From positions 15,251 through 78,203 of the forward strand of contig NZ_JAGGOF010000007.1 in the NCBI RefSeq assembly GCF_018614775.1: a DNA stretch of 62,953 nt, given 5' to 3'. The notes under the pieces were generated by a model that was given only the letters and a program-made list of their open reading frames with translations, was not told where the DNA came from and ran no database searches. The position numbers and the translations under genes were made by a program. Origin of the DNA: Pseudomonas fluorescens. Lineage in GTDB: Bacteria; Pseudomonadota; Gammaproteobacteria; Pseudomonadales; Pseudomonadaceae. Shown here in pieces: positions 1 to 9,861 of this stretch; position 1 is the first letter of the stretch, and the number at the start of each line of letters is the position of its first letter.

Positions 1-40
1 GCGGTGGGTCAGCTTGCATCAGTGTCGACTGTGCCGCCGC

Positions 41-135
41 CATCGCGGGCAAGCCCGGCTCCCATCGTTATCCGGTGTGAATCCGGCATCAGCGTCTGAA
101 CGCAGATCCCCTGTGGGAGCGAGCTTGCTCGCGAA
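41..135. repeat. REP pair in inverted orientation
   Basis: A palindromic unit at 41-65 (core CGCGGGCAAGCCCGGCTCCC) faces a unit at 112-135 (core TGTGGGAGCGAGCTTGCTCG). Two inverted REPs with a short spacer form a REPIN-type doublet typical of fluorescent pseudomonads. It lies just past the msrA stop codon, where it could stabilise the mRNA end or act in termination. Confidence 0.8.
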
Positions 136-145
136 GCTTTTCAAG

Positions 146-793
146 CTATATCGGGCAGGTCACGCCCGTACCGCCGATCCCGCAATACCCTTCAGGGTTT
201 TTCGCCAGGTATTGCTGGTGATAGGCCTCGGCGAAATAGAACGTCGGGGCTTCTTCGATTTCGGTAGTGATGGTGCCCTTACCGGCCTTGGTCAGCTCCG
301 CCTGGAACACGTCTTTGCTGTGCTTGGCGGCAGCCAGTTGATCTGGGTTGGTGGCATAGACGACCGAGCGGTATTGGGTGCCGATGTCGTTGCCTTGGCG
401 CATCCCCTGGGTCGGGTTATGCAGTTCCCAGAACATCTTCAGCAGCGCTTCATAGCTGATCTTCGCCGGTTCGTAAACCACCAGCACCACTTCGCTGTGG
501 CCGGTCAGGCCTGAACAGACTTCTTCATAGGTCGGATTCGGCGTGAAACCGCCAGCGTAGCCCACGGCTGTACTGACCACGCCTTCGCGTTGCCAGAACC
601 TGCGCTCGGCGCCCCAGAAGCAGCCCAGGCCGAAGATCGCGAATTCCACGTCCATGGCAAACGGCCCCAGCAGGGGCGCGTCGTGGACGAAATGTTTCTC
701 CGGCACGCTCATGGGCGTTTCGCGGCCAGGCAGCGCCTGTTCTTGAGTAGGAAGCACGTTTTTGTTCACCAGGATTTCCGAGCGCAAGACCAT
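146..793 (-). CDS. msrA: peptide-methionine (S)-S-oxide reductase MsrA
   Basis: Reduces methionine-S-sulfoxide in proteins and free methionine during repair of oxidative damage, recycled by thioredoxin in the cytoplasm. The 215-residue protein carries the catalytic GCFWG motif at residues 57-61 with Cys58 as nucleophile. Two C-terminal cysteines (about 204 and 213) sit in the usual glycine-rich tail (GYCGIGGTG) as recycling cysteines. The length suits the long proteobacterial form, with about 45 residues before the catalytic domain. The start is supported by a GAGGA element about 7 bases upstream. It lies next to the dipA homologue on the same strand, as PA5018-PA5017 do in P. aeruginosa. Identification is secure. 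Confidence 0.96.
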   Translation of the reverse strand: MVLRSEILVNKNVLPTQEQALPGRETPMSVPEKHFVHDAPLLGPFAMDVEFAIFGLGCFWGAERRFWQREGVVSTAVGYAGGFTPNPTYEEVCSGLTGHSEVVLVVYEPAKISYEALLKMFWELHNPTQGMRQGNDIGTQYRSVVYATNPDQLAAAKHSKDVFQAELTKAGKGTITTEIEEAPTFYFAEAYHQQYLAKNPEGYCGIGGTGVTCPI

Positions 794-871
794 CTTCAGT
801 CCTCTCAGTCAGATTGAGTTGAGCGAGTTCACGCAATAAGACTGTCAGTGTGCCCGAGTGTTACAGCGCTG

Positions 872-3565
872 TCAGTCAATTGGCCCACGCGGGTAGCGCT
901 TGAGCTTCTCGATCAGCTCGGCGCCGGGGATTGGCCGGTCGAACAGGTAGCCCTGGCCGACGTCGCAACGGTGGCGCCGCAGGAACGCCAGTTGCTGGGC
1001 GGTTTCGATGCCTTCGGCCACGACCTTGAGCTTCAGGTTGTGGGCCATGGCGATCACTGCCGAGGTGATTTCCATGTCGTCCTGGTTGTCCGGGATTTCG
1101 TGGATGAAGCTGCGATCGATCTTGATGATGTCGATCGGGAATTTCTTCAGGTAGCTCAAGGACGAGTAACCGGTGCCGAAGTCGTCCATCGCCAGGGTCA
1201 GGCCCAGGCGCTTGAGTTGATCGAGCTGCAGGTGGGTGTCTTCTGTGGCTTCCAGCAGCAGGCCTTCGGTCAGCTCCAGTTCCAGCAGCCGGGCCGGCAG
1301 TTGTTCTTCCTTGAGGATGCTGGCGATGGAGGCGACCAGGTCAGGGTCGGAGAACTGCTTGGGTGACAGGTTGATCGCCACTTGCAGGTTGCCCAGACCA
1401 GCGGCGGTCAATTGCTTGGACATGCGGCAGGCCTGGCGGGCAATCCATTTGCCGATGGGGATGATCAGCCCGGTCTCTTCGGCCACGCTGATGAACTGGT
1501 CGGGGCGGATCATGCCCTTTTCCGGATGGTTCCAGCGCAGCAGCGCTTCCATGCCCAGCAGGCGCCCGCTGCGCAGGCACAACTTGGGCTGGTAGAACAC
1601 GTCCAGCTCGTTCTGGGTCAGCGCGCGGCGCAGGTTGTTTTCCACGAACAGCTTGTAGCTGGCCTCGGCATTCAACGCCTCGGTGAATATCTGCACCTGG
1701 TGCTTGCCGTTGGCCTTGGCCTTGTGCAGGGCAAGCCCGGCGTTGCGCATCAGCGTCTGGGGGTCGCGGCCGTGCAGCGGCGCACAGGCCAGGCCCACGG
1801 AGCCGGTCACGCTGATCAACTGGTTATCGACGAACATCGGTTTGTCGAGGGTCATCAACAACTGGCTGGCGACTTGCTGCCCGGCTTCCAGGTCCGTGTC
1901 GTCCAGCAGCACGGCGAACTCATTACTGGCGAACCGTGCCAGGCTGCCGCTGGGGCTCAGGCTGTTGCGCAGGCGCCGGGCCAGGCTGATCAGCAGTTTG
2001 TCACCGGTCTGGTGGCCGAGGCTGTCGTTGATGCGCTTGAAGTTGTCGATGTCCACCAGCAGCAGGCTGATGGGCGAGTCGCTGTCCCGGGCGAAGCGTT
2101 CATCGAGGTTGCGGATGAACGCCGGGCGGTTGCCCAGGTTGGTCAGGTTGTCGGTGTAGGCCAGGCGCTCGATGCGCTGCTGGGCCAGCTTGGTCTGGGT
2201 GATGTCTTCATAGATGCCGATGTAATGGGTCAGTTCGCGGTTGTCGCCGTAGACCTTGGAAATCGACAACTGGCCCCAGTACGGTTCCAGATTCTTGCGG
2301 CGGCTTTTGAACTCGCCCTGCCAGCTGTTGTTCTGGGCCAGCGCCGACGGCGCGTCGAACAGCAATTCGCTGAGGTTTTCCAGGGCGGGCAGCTCGGACA
2401 GGCGCTGGCCATGGACTTCTTCGGTGGAGTACTGGGTGATCGCCGTGAAGCTCGGGTTGACGTATTCCACCACGCCATCGCAATTGACCAGCAGGAATGC
2501 ATTGGCGCTCTGTTCCACGGCGCGCTGGAACAGGTGCAAGGCGTTGGTGGCGGTTCGTCGATTATGGTTGTTGATGACCTGGGCGAACTGGTCCGCCAGC
2601 TCACCGGCAAAGGCGATCTCGTCCGACTGCCAGGCGCGAGTGGCGCCAACCTGCTCCAGGCACAGCACGCCCACCACCTGGCCATCGATGCGCACACTGG
2701 CGTCGAGTATGGCGTTGACATCACGGGCGCGCAGGCTCTCGGCCATTTCCCGGGTGCGCGGGTCGCGCATGGCGTTGTGGGCATCAATGGCGCGGCAGGT
2801 CTGCAACGCTTCCATGTAGTCGGGGTACTCGTCGGCGTTGATCACCGCCGGCAGGAAGTGCGCCTGGGACGCCCGGTTGAAGGCCGAGATCGGCACCAGC
2901 TTGCCATCCTCGAGGTTCCAGATGCTGGCGCTGTCGATCTGGTAGATGTCGCAGGCACTGCGGGTAATGAGTTCGGCCGCTTCGAGCAAGGAGTTGTTGG
3001 CGCTGTAGCGTTGCCGGGTCAGCAGCAGGATCAGGTCCTGTTGGGCGCGTACCCGATCCAGATGCTGGAGTTGCTCCTGCTGGGCGCGCTGGTTGAGCTC
3101 CAGGGCCATCTGCAGGCGTGAGTTCTGGGTTTCCAGGTCGAGAGCGGGCAGGGAGGGCTCGTCTTGCGGCAAACTTTCCACCGCCAGCAGGTACCCGCGC
3201 AGCAGGTGACGATTGTGCTGCTTGTACGCTTCGCCGGTTTCCAGCAGGTTCATCGGGCCCTTGGCGGTGTGCAGCGTATAGCAGATCTGGTAGTGCGAGC
3301 CCTCGGCCAACTGCTGCTGGATCGCGTCGTGCAGTTGGTAGCGCGCTTGCGGTTCCATCAGGCTGGCATAGGGTGCGCTGACCAGCGAGCAGAGCTCCAC
3401 CGCCGGCAAGCCGAAGTAGCGTTCGCAACTGGGGTCGAGGAACAACAGCGCCCAGCTTGCTTCATTCAGCCGTTCGAAACGCAGCATACCGAGCCGCGAG
3501 GGCACCGGTAACTGCGTCACTACCTCGGCCGCCATACGGCTGGCGGCATCGGGTTGGCTTTTCAT
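872..3565 (-). CDS. dipA: c-di-GMP phosphodiesterase with degenerate GGDEF domain (DipA type)
   Basis: Predicted cytoplasmic c-di-GMP phosphodiesterase of 897 residues. The order read from the sequence is an N-terminal PAS-like region (about 20-130), a GAF region (about 180-335), a PAS domain with PAC segment (about 340-465), GGDEF (about 470-630) and EAL (about 650-890). The GGDEF active-site loop reads ASNEF at 546-550, so cyclase activity is unlikely. The EAL domain looks intact: EALLRW starts at Glu673, and NLSPKQF, DDFGTGYSS, IKIDRSF and QGYLF all follow. P. aeruginosa DipA (PA5017), a dispersion phosphodiesterase, has this layout, the same degenerate motif as I recall it, and the same place between msrA and aceF. 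The input sensed by the PAS and GAF domains is unknown. Confidence 0.9.
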   Translation of the reverse strand: MKSQPDAASRMAAEVVTQLPVPSRLGMLRFERLNEASWALLFLDPSCERYFGLPAVELCSLVSAPYASLMEPQARYQLHDAIQQQLAEGSHYQICYTLHTAKGPMNLLETGEAYKQHNRHLLRGYLLAVESLPQDEPSLPALDLETQNSRLQMALELNQRAQQEQLQHLDRVRAQQDLILLLTRQRYSANNSLLEAAELITRSACDIYQIDSASIWNLEDGKLVPISAFNRASQAHFLPAVINADEYPDYMEALQTCRAIDAHNAMRDPRTREMAESLRARDVNAILDASVRIDGQVVGVLCLEQVGATRAWQSDEIAFAGELADQFAQVINNHNRRTATNALHLFQRAVEQSANAFLLVNCDGVVEYVNPSFTAITQYSTEEVHGQRLSELPALENLSELLFDAPSALAQNNSWQGEFKSRRKNLEPYWGQLSISKVYGDNRELTHYIGIYEDITQTKLAQQRIERLAYTDNLTNLGNRPAFIRNLDERFARDSDSPISLLLVDIDNFKRINDSLGHQTGDKLLISLARRLRNSLSPSGSLARFASNEFAVLLDDTDLEAGQQVASQLLMTLDKPMFVDNQLISVTGSVGLACAPLHGRDPQTLMRNAGLALHKAKANGKHQVQIFTEALNAEASYKLFVENNLRRALTQNELDVFYQPKLCLRSGRLLGMEALLRWNHPEKGMIRPDQFISVAEETGLIIPIGKWIARQACRMSKQLTAAGLGNLQVAINLSPKQFSDPDLVASIASILKEEQLPARLLELELTEGLLLEATEDTHLQLDQLKRLGLTLAMDDFGTGYSSLSYLKKFPIDIIKIDRSFIHEIPDNQDDMEITSAVIAMAHNLKLKVVAEGIETAQQLAFLRRHRCDVGQGYLFDRPIPGAELIEKLKRYPRGPID

Positions 3566-3759
3566 GGAGAAACTCGCTTCGAAAATGCTGATCGCGCCGG
3601 GCTGACGCCCTCGTTCTTACGGACTGCCGCAAGGTTGCATCATTGCGGCACTGGCTGACAAGAGAGATGAAGGCCAAGTGCTATAAACCTTTTATCGGCC
3701 GACGAGAGGATTTCTTCAGTCACGAGCCGATCAGAGGGCACGGAAGCGGCTCCCGCTTG

Positions 3760-5163
3760 TCATCGCAACGGGATATCGACGGTCTGCAAGGGCATGCCGT
3801 CACGGTTGTGAAAAGTGACTTGAACGCTCTGGGCCGTGACGTCCAGGCGGGCGAAGTTGTCCTGGCTGACGACGTTGCTGGTCAGTTCATAAACATATTC
3901 ACCGCTTTGCGTCCGGGCCATGGGCCTGTCAAAGACAAAATCTGTGGCCTTGGCATAAGGCAACAACTTGCTGTTGTAGAACGGCGACGACACCACGGTG
4001 TTGACCTCGAAATCAGGATCCCCGCTGTGACGCAGGCGGCTGGTCATGGAGCCGTGGACGTCGCCCGAGACGAAGATCACGTTTTTGATAGCGTGGCTGC
4101 GGATGGTTTCCAGCAGGCGCAGGCGCTGCTGTGGGAAAGCCTGCCAGGCATCTCCGTCATTGCGCTTGCTGTCGGGATAGAACATGACGCTGGTGACGAC
4201 AAATTTGACCCGGGCAGGGCTGCTGACCAGCCAGTTGAGCAGCGCCCTCTCCTGTTCGTCATCCAGAATGCGTCGATCCTGCGCCGACAGGTTGCGCTGG
4301 GTGCGGCTGTCGGTGACGAACCATTCGACATCGCCATGGGCGAACGGGTACCAGTATCGCGTCAACGACTTATTCAGCGTTCCGTCGCCCAGACGTTCGT
4401 GGGCAGGACCATGGCTGGCCTGATAAAGCGCGTAGGCACTCATGGCATTGGCATAGAGCACCTCATCGTTGACGGTTTTGTTGGCGGGCCAGTTGTCTTC
4501 GATTTCATGGTCGTCGAGGATCATGTAAGTCGGCACTTCGGACATCAATCGCCGGATGTGCGGTTGGGAAAAAGCCGTGCGGTATTTGAAGAGAATGTGC
4601 TTGTAGGTCCGGTCCGGGGCCACCACATTCAAGTCGTCGAGATACACCTGGTCGCCGATCATCAGCACCGCGCTGATCGGCGGGTTGGCTTGCGCCACGA
4701 CGCGATTGATTCCGGCAAAGGTTCGGTCCCCGAGCCCGGCCAGCGAGGGTAACCCGCCAGTGATTCGCAGGTATCGGCAGGAGCCGACGATATACGCCCG
4801 TGGCGCGCCGGCCTCCCTGGCTGGCGTGCGCAGGCAGTAGGTTTCACTGGGCCACCGCAGCGGCAGCTCCTGAACGGTTTCCAGCGTATGGGGCGGGCTT
4901 GGCGGGCTGAACCAGCCCGCTTGATATTCATAGGCGGTGCTGGCTTGAAGACCATTCAGCACGATGACATCGGACATGTCGCGGTAGGCCTTCAATTGAA
5001 CAAATTGGCCTTTGGACCATGCTGCATCGCCTTGGCGCCGGTGACGAATACCGGCGAATACCCGCTTGTTGTGGTGATCACCCCGCAGGAATATCCGTGC
5101 GTGATCAGTTGTGGTGTGCCCGACGATAGGGCCGACAGTAGGTTTGAACATATTCGAGTCCAT
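3760..5163 (-). CDS. PhoD-like alkaline phosphatase family protein
   Basis: Predicted metal-dependent phosphatase or phosphodiesterase of the PhoD/metallophosphatase superfamily, 467 residues. Family signatures in order are an N-terminal PhoD_N-like beta domain (residues about 10-100), GSC at the start of the catalytic domain, GDQVYLDD, LDDHEIEDNW and VSGDVHGS, which together supply the metal ligands. I see no Tat or Sec signal peptide, unlike classical secreted PhoD, so it may act in the cytoplasm. The ATG at 5163 is chosen; a second ATG lies four codons in. In P. aeruginosa dipA and aceF are neighbours, so this gene is an insertion relative to that order. The substrate cannot be told from the sequence. 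Confidence 0.8.
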   Translation of the reverse strand: MDSNMFKPTVGPIVGHTTTDHARIFLRGDHHNKRVFAGIRHRRQGDAAWSKGQFVQLKAYRDMSDVIVLNGLQASTAYEYQAGWFSPPSPPHTLETVQELPLRWPSETYCLRTPAREAGAPRAYIVGSCRYLRITGGLPSLAGLGDRTFAGINRVVAQANPPISAVLMIGDQVYLDDLNVVAPDRTYKHILFKYRTAFSQPHIRRLMSEVPTYMILDDHEIEDNWPANKTVNDEVLYANAMSAYALYQASHGPAHERLGDGTLNKSLTRYWYPFAHGDVEWFVTDSRTQRNLSAQDRRILDDEQERALLNWLVSSPARVKFVVTSVMFYPDSKRNDGDAWQAFPQQRLRLLETIRSHAIKNVIFVSGDVHGSMTSRLRHSGDPDFEVNTVVSSPFYNSKLLPYAKATDFVFDRPMARTQSGEYVYELTSNVVSQDNFARLDVTAQSVQVTFHNRDGMPLQTVDIPLR

Positions 5164-5355
5164 TCGAAATGCAGCGTTTTCAAAGTGTTTGTCGCGAGCG
5201 ATAAGTTGTCGCGGTGTACCGATGCTAAAGCCCGGTGCTGAATAAATATTGGTTGGGAAGGGGACGTAAGTTGTGGGTAATGACTAATAGGGGATGTAGT
5301 CATTTATGCGGGGAGGGGTAGGAAGGTTCTGCAGTGTCTGATCTTTTCTCCGGGC

Positions 5356-5382
5356 AAAAAAAGCCCCGCCAGATGGGCGGGG
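5356..5382 (-). terminator. rho-independent terminator of aceEF
   Basis: Read on the minus strand, a 7-bp GC stem (CCCCGCC/GGCGGGG, 5364-5370 with 5376-5382, 5-base loop) is followed by one C and then seven T residues (the A run at 5356-5362 on the plus strand). It lies about 70 bases past the aceF stop. Confidence 0.88.
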
Positions 5383-5451
5383 TTGAGGTACGAGCGTGGC
5401 GCTCGGAAAACAGCGCTCCGAATGGCCCTCCGCAGGGAGGGCCGCCCGGGA

Positions 5452-7095
5452 TTACAGCAGGATGGTGCGGATGTCGCCCAGCAGGTCGCTCAGGCGCTTG
5501 GTGAAGCGTGCAGCGGCGGCGCCGTTGATCACCCGGTGATCGTAGGACAGCGACAGGGGCAGCATCAGCTTCGGCTGGAACGCCTTGCCGTCCCAGACCG
5601 GCTGGATGGTGGCCTTGGACACACCGAGGATCGCCACTTCCGGCGCGTTGACGATCGGCGTGAAGCCGGTACCGCCAATGTGCCCGAGGCTGGAGATCGT
5701 GAAGCAGGCACCCTGCATGTCGTCTGCGGTGAGCTTCTTGTTCCGGGCCTTTTCGGCCAGGGCAGCCGCTTCGGCAGCCAGTTGCAGCAGGCTTTTCTGA
5801 TCGACGTTGCGGATGACCGGTACCAGCAGGCCTTCCGGGGTGTCGACGGCAAAGCCGATGTGCACGTATTTCTTGCGGATCACAGCCTTGCCGCTTGGGG
5901 CCAGGGACGCATTGAAGTCCGGCAGCTCCTTGAGCAGGTGTGCGCAGGCCTTGAGCAGCAGTGGCAGTACGGTCAGCTTCACGCCGGCTTTTTCAGCCAC
6001 GGCTTTCTGCGCGACGCGGAAAGCTTCCAGCTCGGTGATATCGGCCTGGTCGAACTGGGTTACGTGCGGGATGTTCAGCCAGCTGCGGTGCAGGCTCGAC
6101 GCGCCGATCTGCATCAGGCGCGTCATTGCCACTTCTTCGGTCTCGCCGAAGCGGCTGAAGTCCACTGCCGGGATCGGCGGAATGCCCGCGCCCCCCGAAG
6201 CCCCTTCAGCCGGTGCGTTCTTGGCCTTCTGCATCATGGCCTTGACGTAAGCCTGCACGTCTTCCTTCAGCACGCGACCGTGTGGGCCGCTCGAGCCGAC
6301 GGCCGACAGCTCGACGCCGAACTCACGGGCCAGTTGGCGCACCGCAGGACCGGCGTGCACCTTGGCACCGCTGGGCGCAGGTGCGGCAGCAGGCGTCGGG
6401 GCTGGAGCAGCCTCGGCCCTGGCGGCCGGCGCGGTAGCCGGAGCCGGAGCCGCTTCGGCCTTGGCAGCCGGTGCAGCAGCAGGCGCTGGCGCGGAAGGTG
6501 CCGAAGCACCGGCCACTTTCAGCTTCAGGATCAGGTCACCAGTACCAACTTCGTCTTCCAGCTTGATCTCGACGCTTTCCACCACACCGGCGGCAGGCGA
6601 CGGGATTTCCATGCTGGCCTTGTCGGATTCCAGGGTGATCAGCGACTGGTCGGCCTCGACGGTGTCACCGACCTTGACCAGCACTTCGATGATCTTGGCC
6701 TTGCCCGACGAACCGATGTCCGGCACATGGATGTCCTGGACGGAAGCGGCGGCCGGCGCAGCAGCCGGCGCTGGAGCCGCTTCGGCAGCCGGTGCGGCAG
6801 CAGGCTTTTCAGCCGCCGCCGGGGCTGCGGCAGGCGCGGCCGCTTCAGGCGCCGCAGTGGCGCCCTCGACTTCCAGCTCCAGCAGCTCGTCGCCTTCTTT
6901 CAGGCGATCGCCCAGTTTCACTTTCAGGCTCTTGATGACACCGGCCTTCGGCGCAGGCACTTCCATGCTGGCCTTGTCCGATTCAAGCGTCAGGATGCTC
7001 TGGTCGGCTTCGATACGGTCGCCGACCTTCACAAACAGTTCAATTACTTCACCTTCACCGCTGCCGATGTCAGGTACGCGAATGAGTTCGCTCAC
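5452..7095 (-). CDS. aceF: pyruvate dehydrogenase E2, dihydrolipoamide acetyltransferase
   Basis: Core acetyltransferase of the pyruvate dehydrogenase complex; moves the acetyl group from E1 to CoA on a swinging lipoyl arm. The 547 residues hold two lipoyl domains with lipoylated lysines in DKASMEV (Lys41) and DKASMEI (Lys159). These are joined by Ala/Pro-rich linkers, then a peripheral subunit-binding domain (about 247-283, GPHGRVLKEDV), then the catalytic domain. The active-site motif is DHRVINGA with His520. Asn524 replaces the Asp seen in many E2 proteins, as known for the Azotobacter vinelandii enzyme. The gene starts 11 bases after the aceE stop, so the two are co-transcribed. Confidence 0.97.
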   Translation of the reverse strand: MSELIRVPDIGSGEGEVIELFVKVGDRIEADQSILTLESDKASMEVPAPKAGVIKSLKVKLGDRLKEGDELLELEVEGATAAPEAAAPAAAPAAAEKPAAAPAAEAAPAPAAAPAAASVQDIHVPDIGSSGKAKIIEVLVKVGDTVEADQSLITLESDKASMEIPSPAAGVVESVEIKLEDEVGTGDLILKLKVAGASAPSAPAPAAAPAAKAEAAPAPATAPAARAEAAPAPTPAAAPAPSGAKVHAGPAVRQLAREFGVELSAVGSSGPHGRVLKEDVQAYVKAMMQKAKNAPAEGASGGAGIPPIPAVDFSRFGETEEVAMTRLMQIGASSLHRSWLNIPHVTQFDQADITELEAFRVAQKAVAEKAGVKLTVLPLLLKACAHLLKELPDFNASLAPSGKAVIRKKYVHIGFAVDTPEGLLVPVIRNVDQKSLLQLAAEAAALAEKARNKKLTADDMQGACFTISSLGHIGGTGFTPIVNAPEVAILGVSKATIQPVWDGKAFQPKLMLPLSLSYDHRVINGAAAARFTKRLSDLLGDIRTILL

Positions 7096-7106
7096 GAAAA
7101 TTCTCC

Positions 7107-9752
7107 TCAGCAGTCCAGTGGGTTGCGTTTTTCCGGATCGATGCCGAACTTGACGATGGCCTCGGCCACCACCTTGGGTTCGATATCGCCACGGTCAGCC
7201 AGGGCTTCCAGGGCTGCCAACACAACGAACTTACGGTCGACTTCGAAGAAGTGACGCAGCTTCTTGCGGCTGTCGCTACGGCCGAAACCGTCGGTGCCCA
7301 GCACCTTGAATTCCTTGGACGGAACCCACTGGCGGATCTGTTCGGCGAACAGCTTCATGTAGTCGGTAGAAGCAATGACCGGACCTTTACGACCGTTCAG
7401 GCATTCTTCGACGTAGCTCAGCTTCGGCTTCTGGCCGGGGTGCAGGCGATTGCTGCGCTCTACGGCCAGGCCGTCGCGACGCAGTTCGTTGAAGCTGGTG
7501 ACGCTCCAGACATCGGCACCGATGTTGAACTCTTCACGCAGGATCTTCGCCGCTTCACGCACTTCACGCAGGATGGTGCCGGAGCCCATCAGCTGCACGT
7601 GGTGCGCCGCTTCGCGGGTGTCTTCCTCGAGCAGGTACATGCCCTTGATGATGCCTTCCTCGGCGCCGGCCGGCATGGCTGGCTGCTGGTAGGATTCGTT
7701 CATCACGGTGATGTAGTAGAAGACGTCCTGCTGCTCTTCGGTCATCTTCTTCATGCCGTCCTGGATGATCACCGCCAGCTCGTAGCCGTAGGTTGGATCA
7801 AAGGTGCGGCAGTTCGGGATGGTCGCCGCCAGGATGTGGCTGTGACCGTCTTCGTGTTGCAGGCCTTCGCCGTTCAGCGTGGTCCGGCCGGCGGTACCGC
7901 CGATCAGGAAACCACGGGTCCGGCTGTCGCCGGCGGCCCAGGCCAGGTCGCCGATACGCTGGAAACCGAACATCGAGTAGAAGATGTAGAACGGCAGCAT
8001 CGGCTGGTTGTGGCTGGAGTACGAAGTACCGGCAGCGATGAACGAGCTCATGGCGCCCGCTTCGTTGATGCCTTCTTCGAGGATCTGGCCCTTCTTGTCT
8101 TCCTTGTAGAACATCACCTGGTCTTTATCGACTGGCTCGTAGAGCTGGCCGACGGACGAGTAGATGCCCAGCTGGCGGAACATGCCTTCCATGCCGAAGG
8201 TACGGGCTTCGTCCGGGATGATCGGGACGATGCGCGGGCCGATTTCCTTGTCCTTGACCAGTTGCGCGAGGATCCGCACGAAGGCCATGGTGGTGGAGAT
8301 TTCACGGTCGCCCGAGCCGTCCAGGATAGCCTTGAGGGTATCGAGTGGCGGGGTCGGGATGCTGAAGCTCTGGGCGCGACGCTGGGGCACGAAACCGCCC
8401 AGCGCGGCACGTCGCTCGCTCAGGTAACGGGCTTCGGCGCTGCCTTCTTCGGGCTTGAAGAACGGCAGGTTTTCCAGCTGGTCGTCCCGGACCGGGATGC
8501 TGAAGCGATCGCGGAACAACTTCAGGCTGTCGACATCGACTTTCTTGGTGTTGTGCGCGGTGTTCTTCGCTTCGCCGGCACCGGTGCCATAACCCTTGAT
8601 GGTCTTGGCCAGGATGACGGTCGGGTGTTCCTTGTGGTTGACCGCTTCGTGGTACGCCGCGTAGACCTTGTACGGGTCGTGGCCGCCACGGTTGAGCTTC
8701 CAGATCTCGTCGTCGGACAGATCGGCAACCATGGCCTTGAGTTCCGGCGTGTTGAAGAAGTGCTCACGGACGAACGCGCCGTCCTTGGCCTTGTAGTTCT
8801 GGTACTCGCCGTCGATGACTTCGTCCATGCGGCGTTGCAGGATGCCGTCGACGTCCTTGGCCAGCAGCGGGTCCCAGAAACGGCCCCAGATGACTTTGGT
8901 GACGTTCCACTGGGCACCGCGGAACACGCCTTCGAGCTCCTGGATGATCTTGCCGTTGCCGCGAACCGGGCCGTCGAGGCGCTGCAGGTTGCAGTTGATG
9001 ACGAAGATCAGGTTGTCCAGCTTCTCGCGGCCGGCCAGGGAGATCGCGCCCAGGGATTCCGGTTCGTCGCACTCGCCGTCGCCCAGGAAGCACCAGACTT
9101 TCTGCTTGCCTTCCGGGATGAAGCCGCGGGCTTCCAGGTACTTCATGAAACGTGCCTGGTAGATCGCCTGGATCGGACCCAGACCCATGGACACGGTCGG
9201 GAACTGCCAGAAATCAGGCATCAGCCAAGGGTGCGGATAGGACGAAAGGCCCTGGCCGTCGACTTCCTGGCGGAAGTTGTTCATTTGTTCTTCGGTGATC
9301 CGGCCTTCCATGAACGCACGGGCATAGACGCCTGGCGAGGTGTGACCCTGGAAGTAGATCAGGTCGCCGCCGTGTTCTTCGGTCGGGGCCTGGAAGAAGT
9401 AGTTGAAGCCGATGTCGTACAGGGTGGCGCTGGAGGCGAAGCTGGAGATGTGACCGCCCAGGTCAGAATCTTTCAAGTTCGTGCGCATGACCATCGCCAT
9501 CGCGTTCCAGCGTACCAGCGAGCGAATGCGGCGTTCCATGAACAGGTCGCCAGGCATGCGTGCTTCGTGGGTAACGGGGATCGTGTTGCGATAGGGCGTG
9601 GTGATGGCGTAGGGCAATTGCGAACCGCTGCGGGTCGCGAGTTCGCCCATACGGGTCATCAGATAATGAGCACGGTCTTCGCCTTCTTTGTCGAGAACCG
9701 ATTCCAGGGCGTCCAGCCATTCCTGGGTTTCGACGGGATCGAGGTCTTGCAT
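7107..9752 (-). CDS. aceE: pyruvate dehydrogenase E1 component, homodimeric type
   Basis: Thiamine-diphosphate-dependent decarboxylation of pyruvate and reductive acetylation of the E2 lipoyl group, linking glycolysis to the TCA cycle. The 881 residues match the homodimeric E1 of gamma-proteobacteria. The ThDP/Mg motif is visible as GDGECDEPE followed by INCNLQRLDG. The N-terminal region starting MQDLDPVETQEWLDALESV, which contacts E2, is also typical. First gene of the aceEF operon, divergent from glnE. Two GntR-type palindromes lie 110-175 bases upstream of the start, suggesting repression relieved by a metabolite. Confidence 0.97.
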   Translation of the reverse strand: MQDLDPVETQEWLDALESVLDKEGEDRAHYLMTRMGELATRSGSQLPYAITTPYRNTIPVTHEARMPGDLFMERRIRSLVRWNAMAMVMRTNLKDSDLGGHISSFASSATLYDIGFNYFFQAPTEEHGGDLIYFQGHTSPGVYARAFMEGRITEEQMNNFRQEVDGQGLSSYPHPWLMPDFWQFPTVSMGLGPIQAIYQARFMKYLEARGFIPEGKQKVWCFLGDGECDEPESLGAISLAGREKLDNLIFVINCNLQRLDGPVRGNGKIIQELEGVFRGAQWNVTKVIWGRFWDPLLAKDVDGILQRRMDEVIDGEYQNYKAKDGAFVREHFFNTPELKAMVADLSDDEIWKLNRGGHDPYKVYAAYHEAVNHKEHPTVILAKTIKGYGTGAGEAKNTAHNTKKVDVDSLKLFRDRFSIPVRDDQLENLPFFKPEEGSAEARYLSERRAALGGFVPQRRAQSFSIPTPPLDTLKAILDGSGDREISTTMAFVRILAQLVKDKEIGPRIVPIIPDEARTFGMEGMFRQLGIYSSVGQLYEPVDKDQVMFYKEDKKGQILEEGINEAGAMSSFIAAGTSYSSHNQPMLPFYIFYSMFGFQRIGDLAWAAGDSRTRGFLIGGTAGRTTLNGEGLQHEDGHSHILAATIPNCRTFDPTYGYELAVIIQDGMKKMTEEQQDVFYYITVMNESYQQPAMPAGAEEGIIKGMYLLEEDTREAAHHVQLMGSGTILREVREAAKILREEFNIGADVWSVTSFNELRRDGLAVERSNRLHPGQKPKLSYVEECLNGRKGPVIASTDYMKLFAEQIRQWVPSKEFKVLGTDGFGRSDSRKKLRHFFEVDRKFVVLAALEALADRGDIEPKVVAEAIVKFGIDPEKRNPLDC

Positions 9753-9861
9753 GGCTTGCTCCAGGGCGGAAAGGCTACCAGAATCGGTTGCCTGAGTTTG
9801 CGACTGGCCTTGTGGGCAGACGATATAAATTCTTGGATTGCCGAAGGTAGATTCGACGGCG

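Noticed and set aside
1382..3121. A 579-codon plus-strand frame inside the dipA gene
   Set aside because: Complementary frame to the intact PAS-GAF-PAS-GGDEF-EAL coding region; no ribosome-binding site or domain.
5452..7095. Asn in place of Asp in the AceF active-site motif as a possible inactivating change
   Set aside because: Asn at this position is known in the Azotobacter vinelandii enzyme and is expected in pseudomonads, so it is not an anomaly.
5383..7254. A 623-codon plus-strand frame across aceF
   Set aside because: Antisense artefact of aceF; the repeated Arg/Gly/Ser stretches come from the Ala/Pro linkers read backwards.
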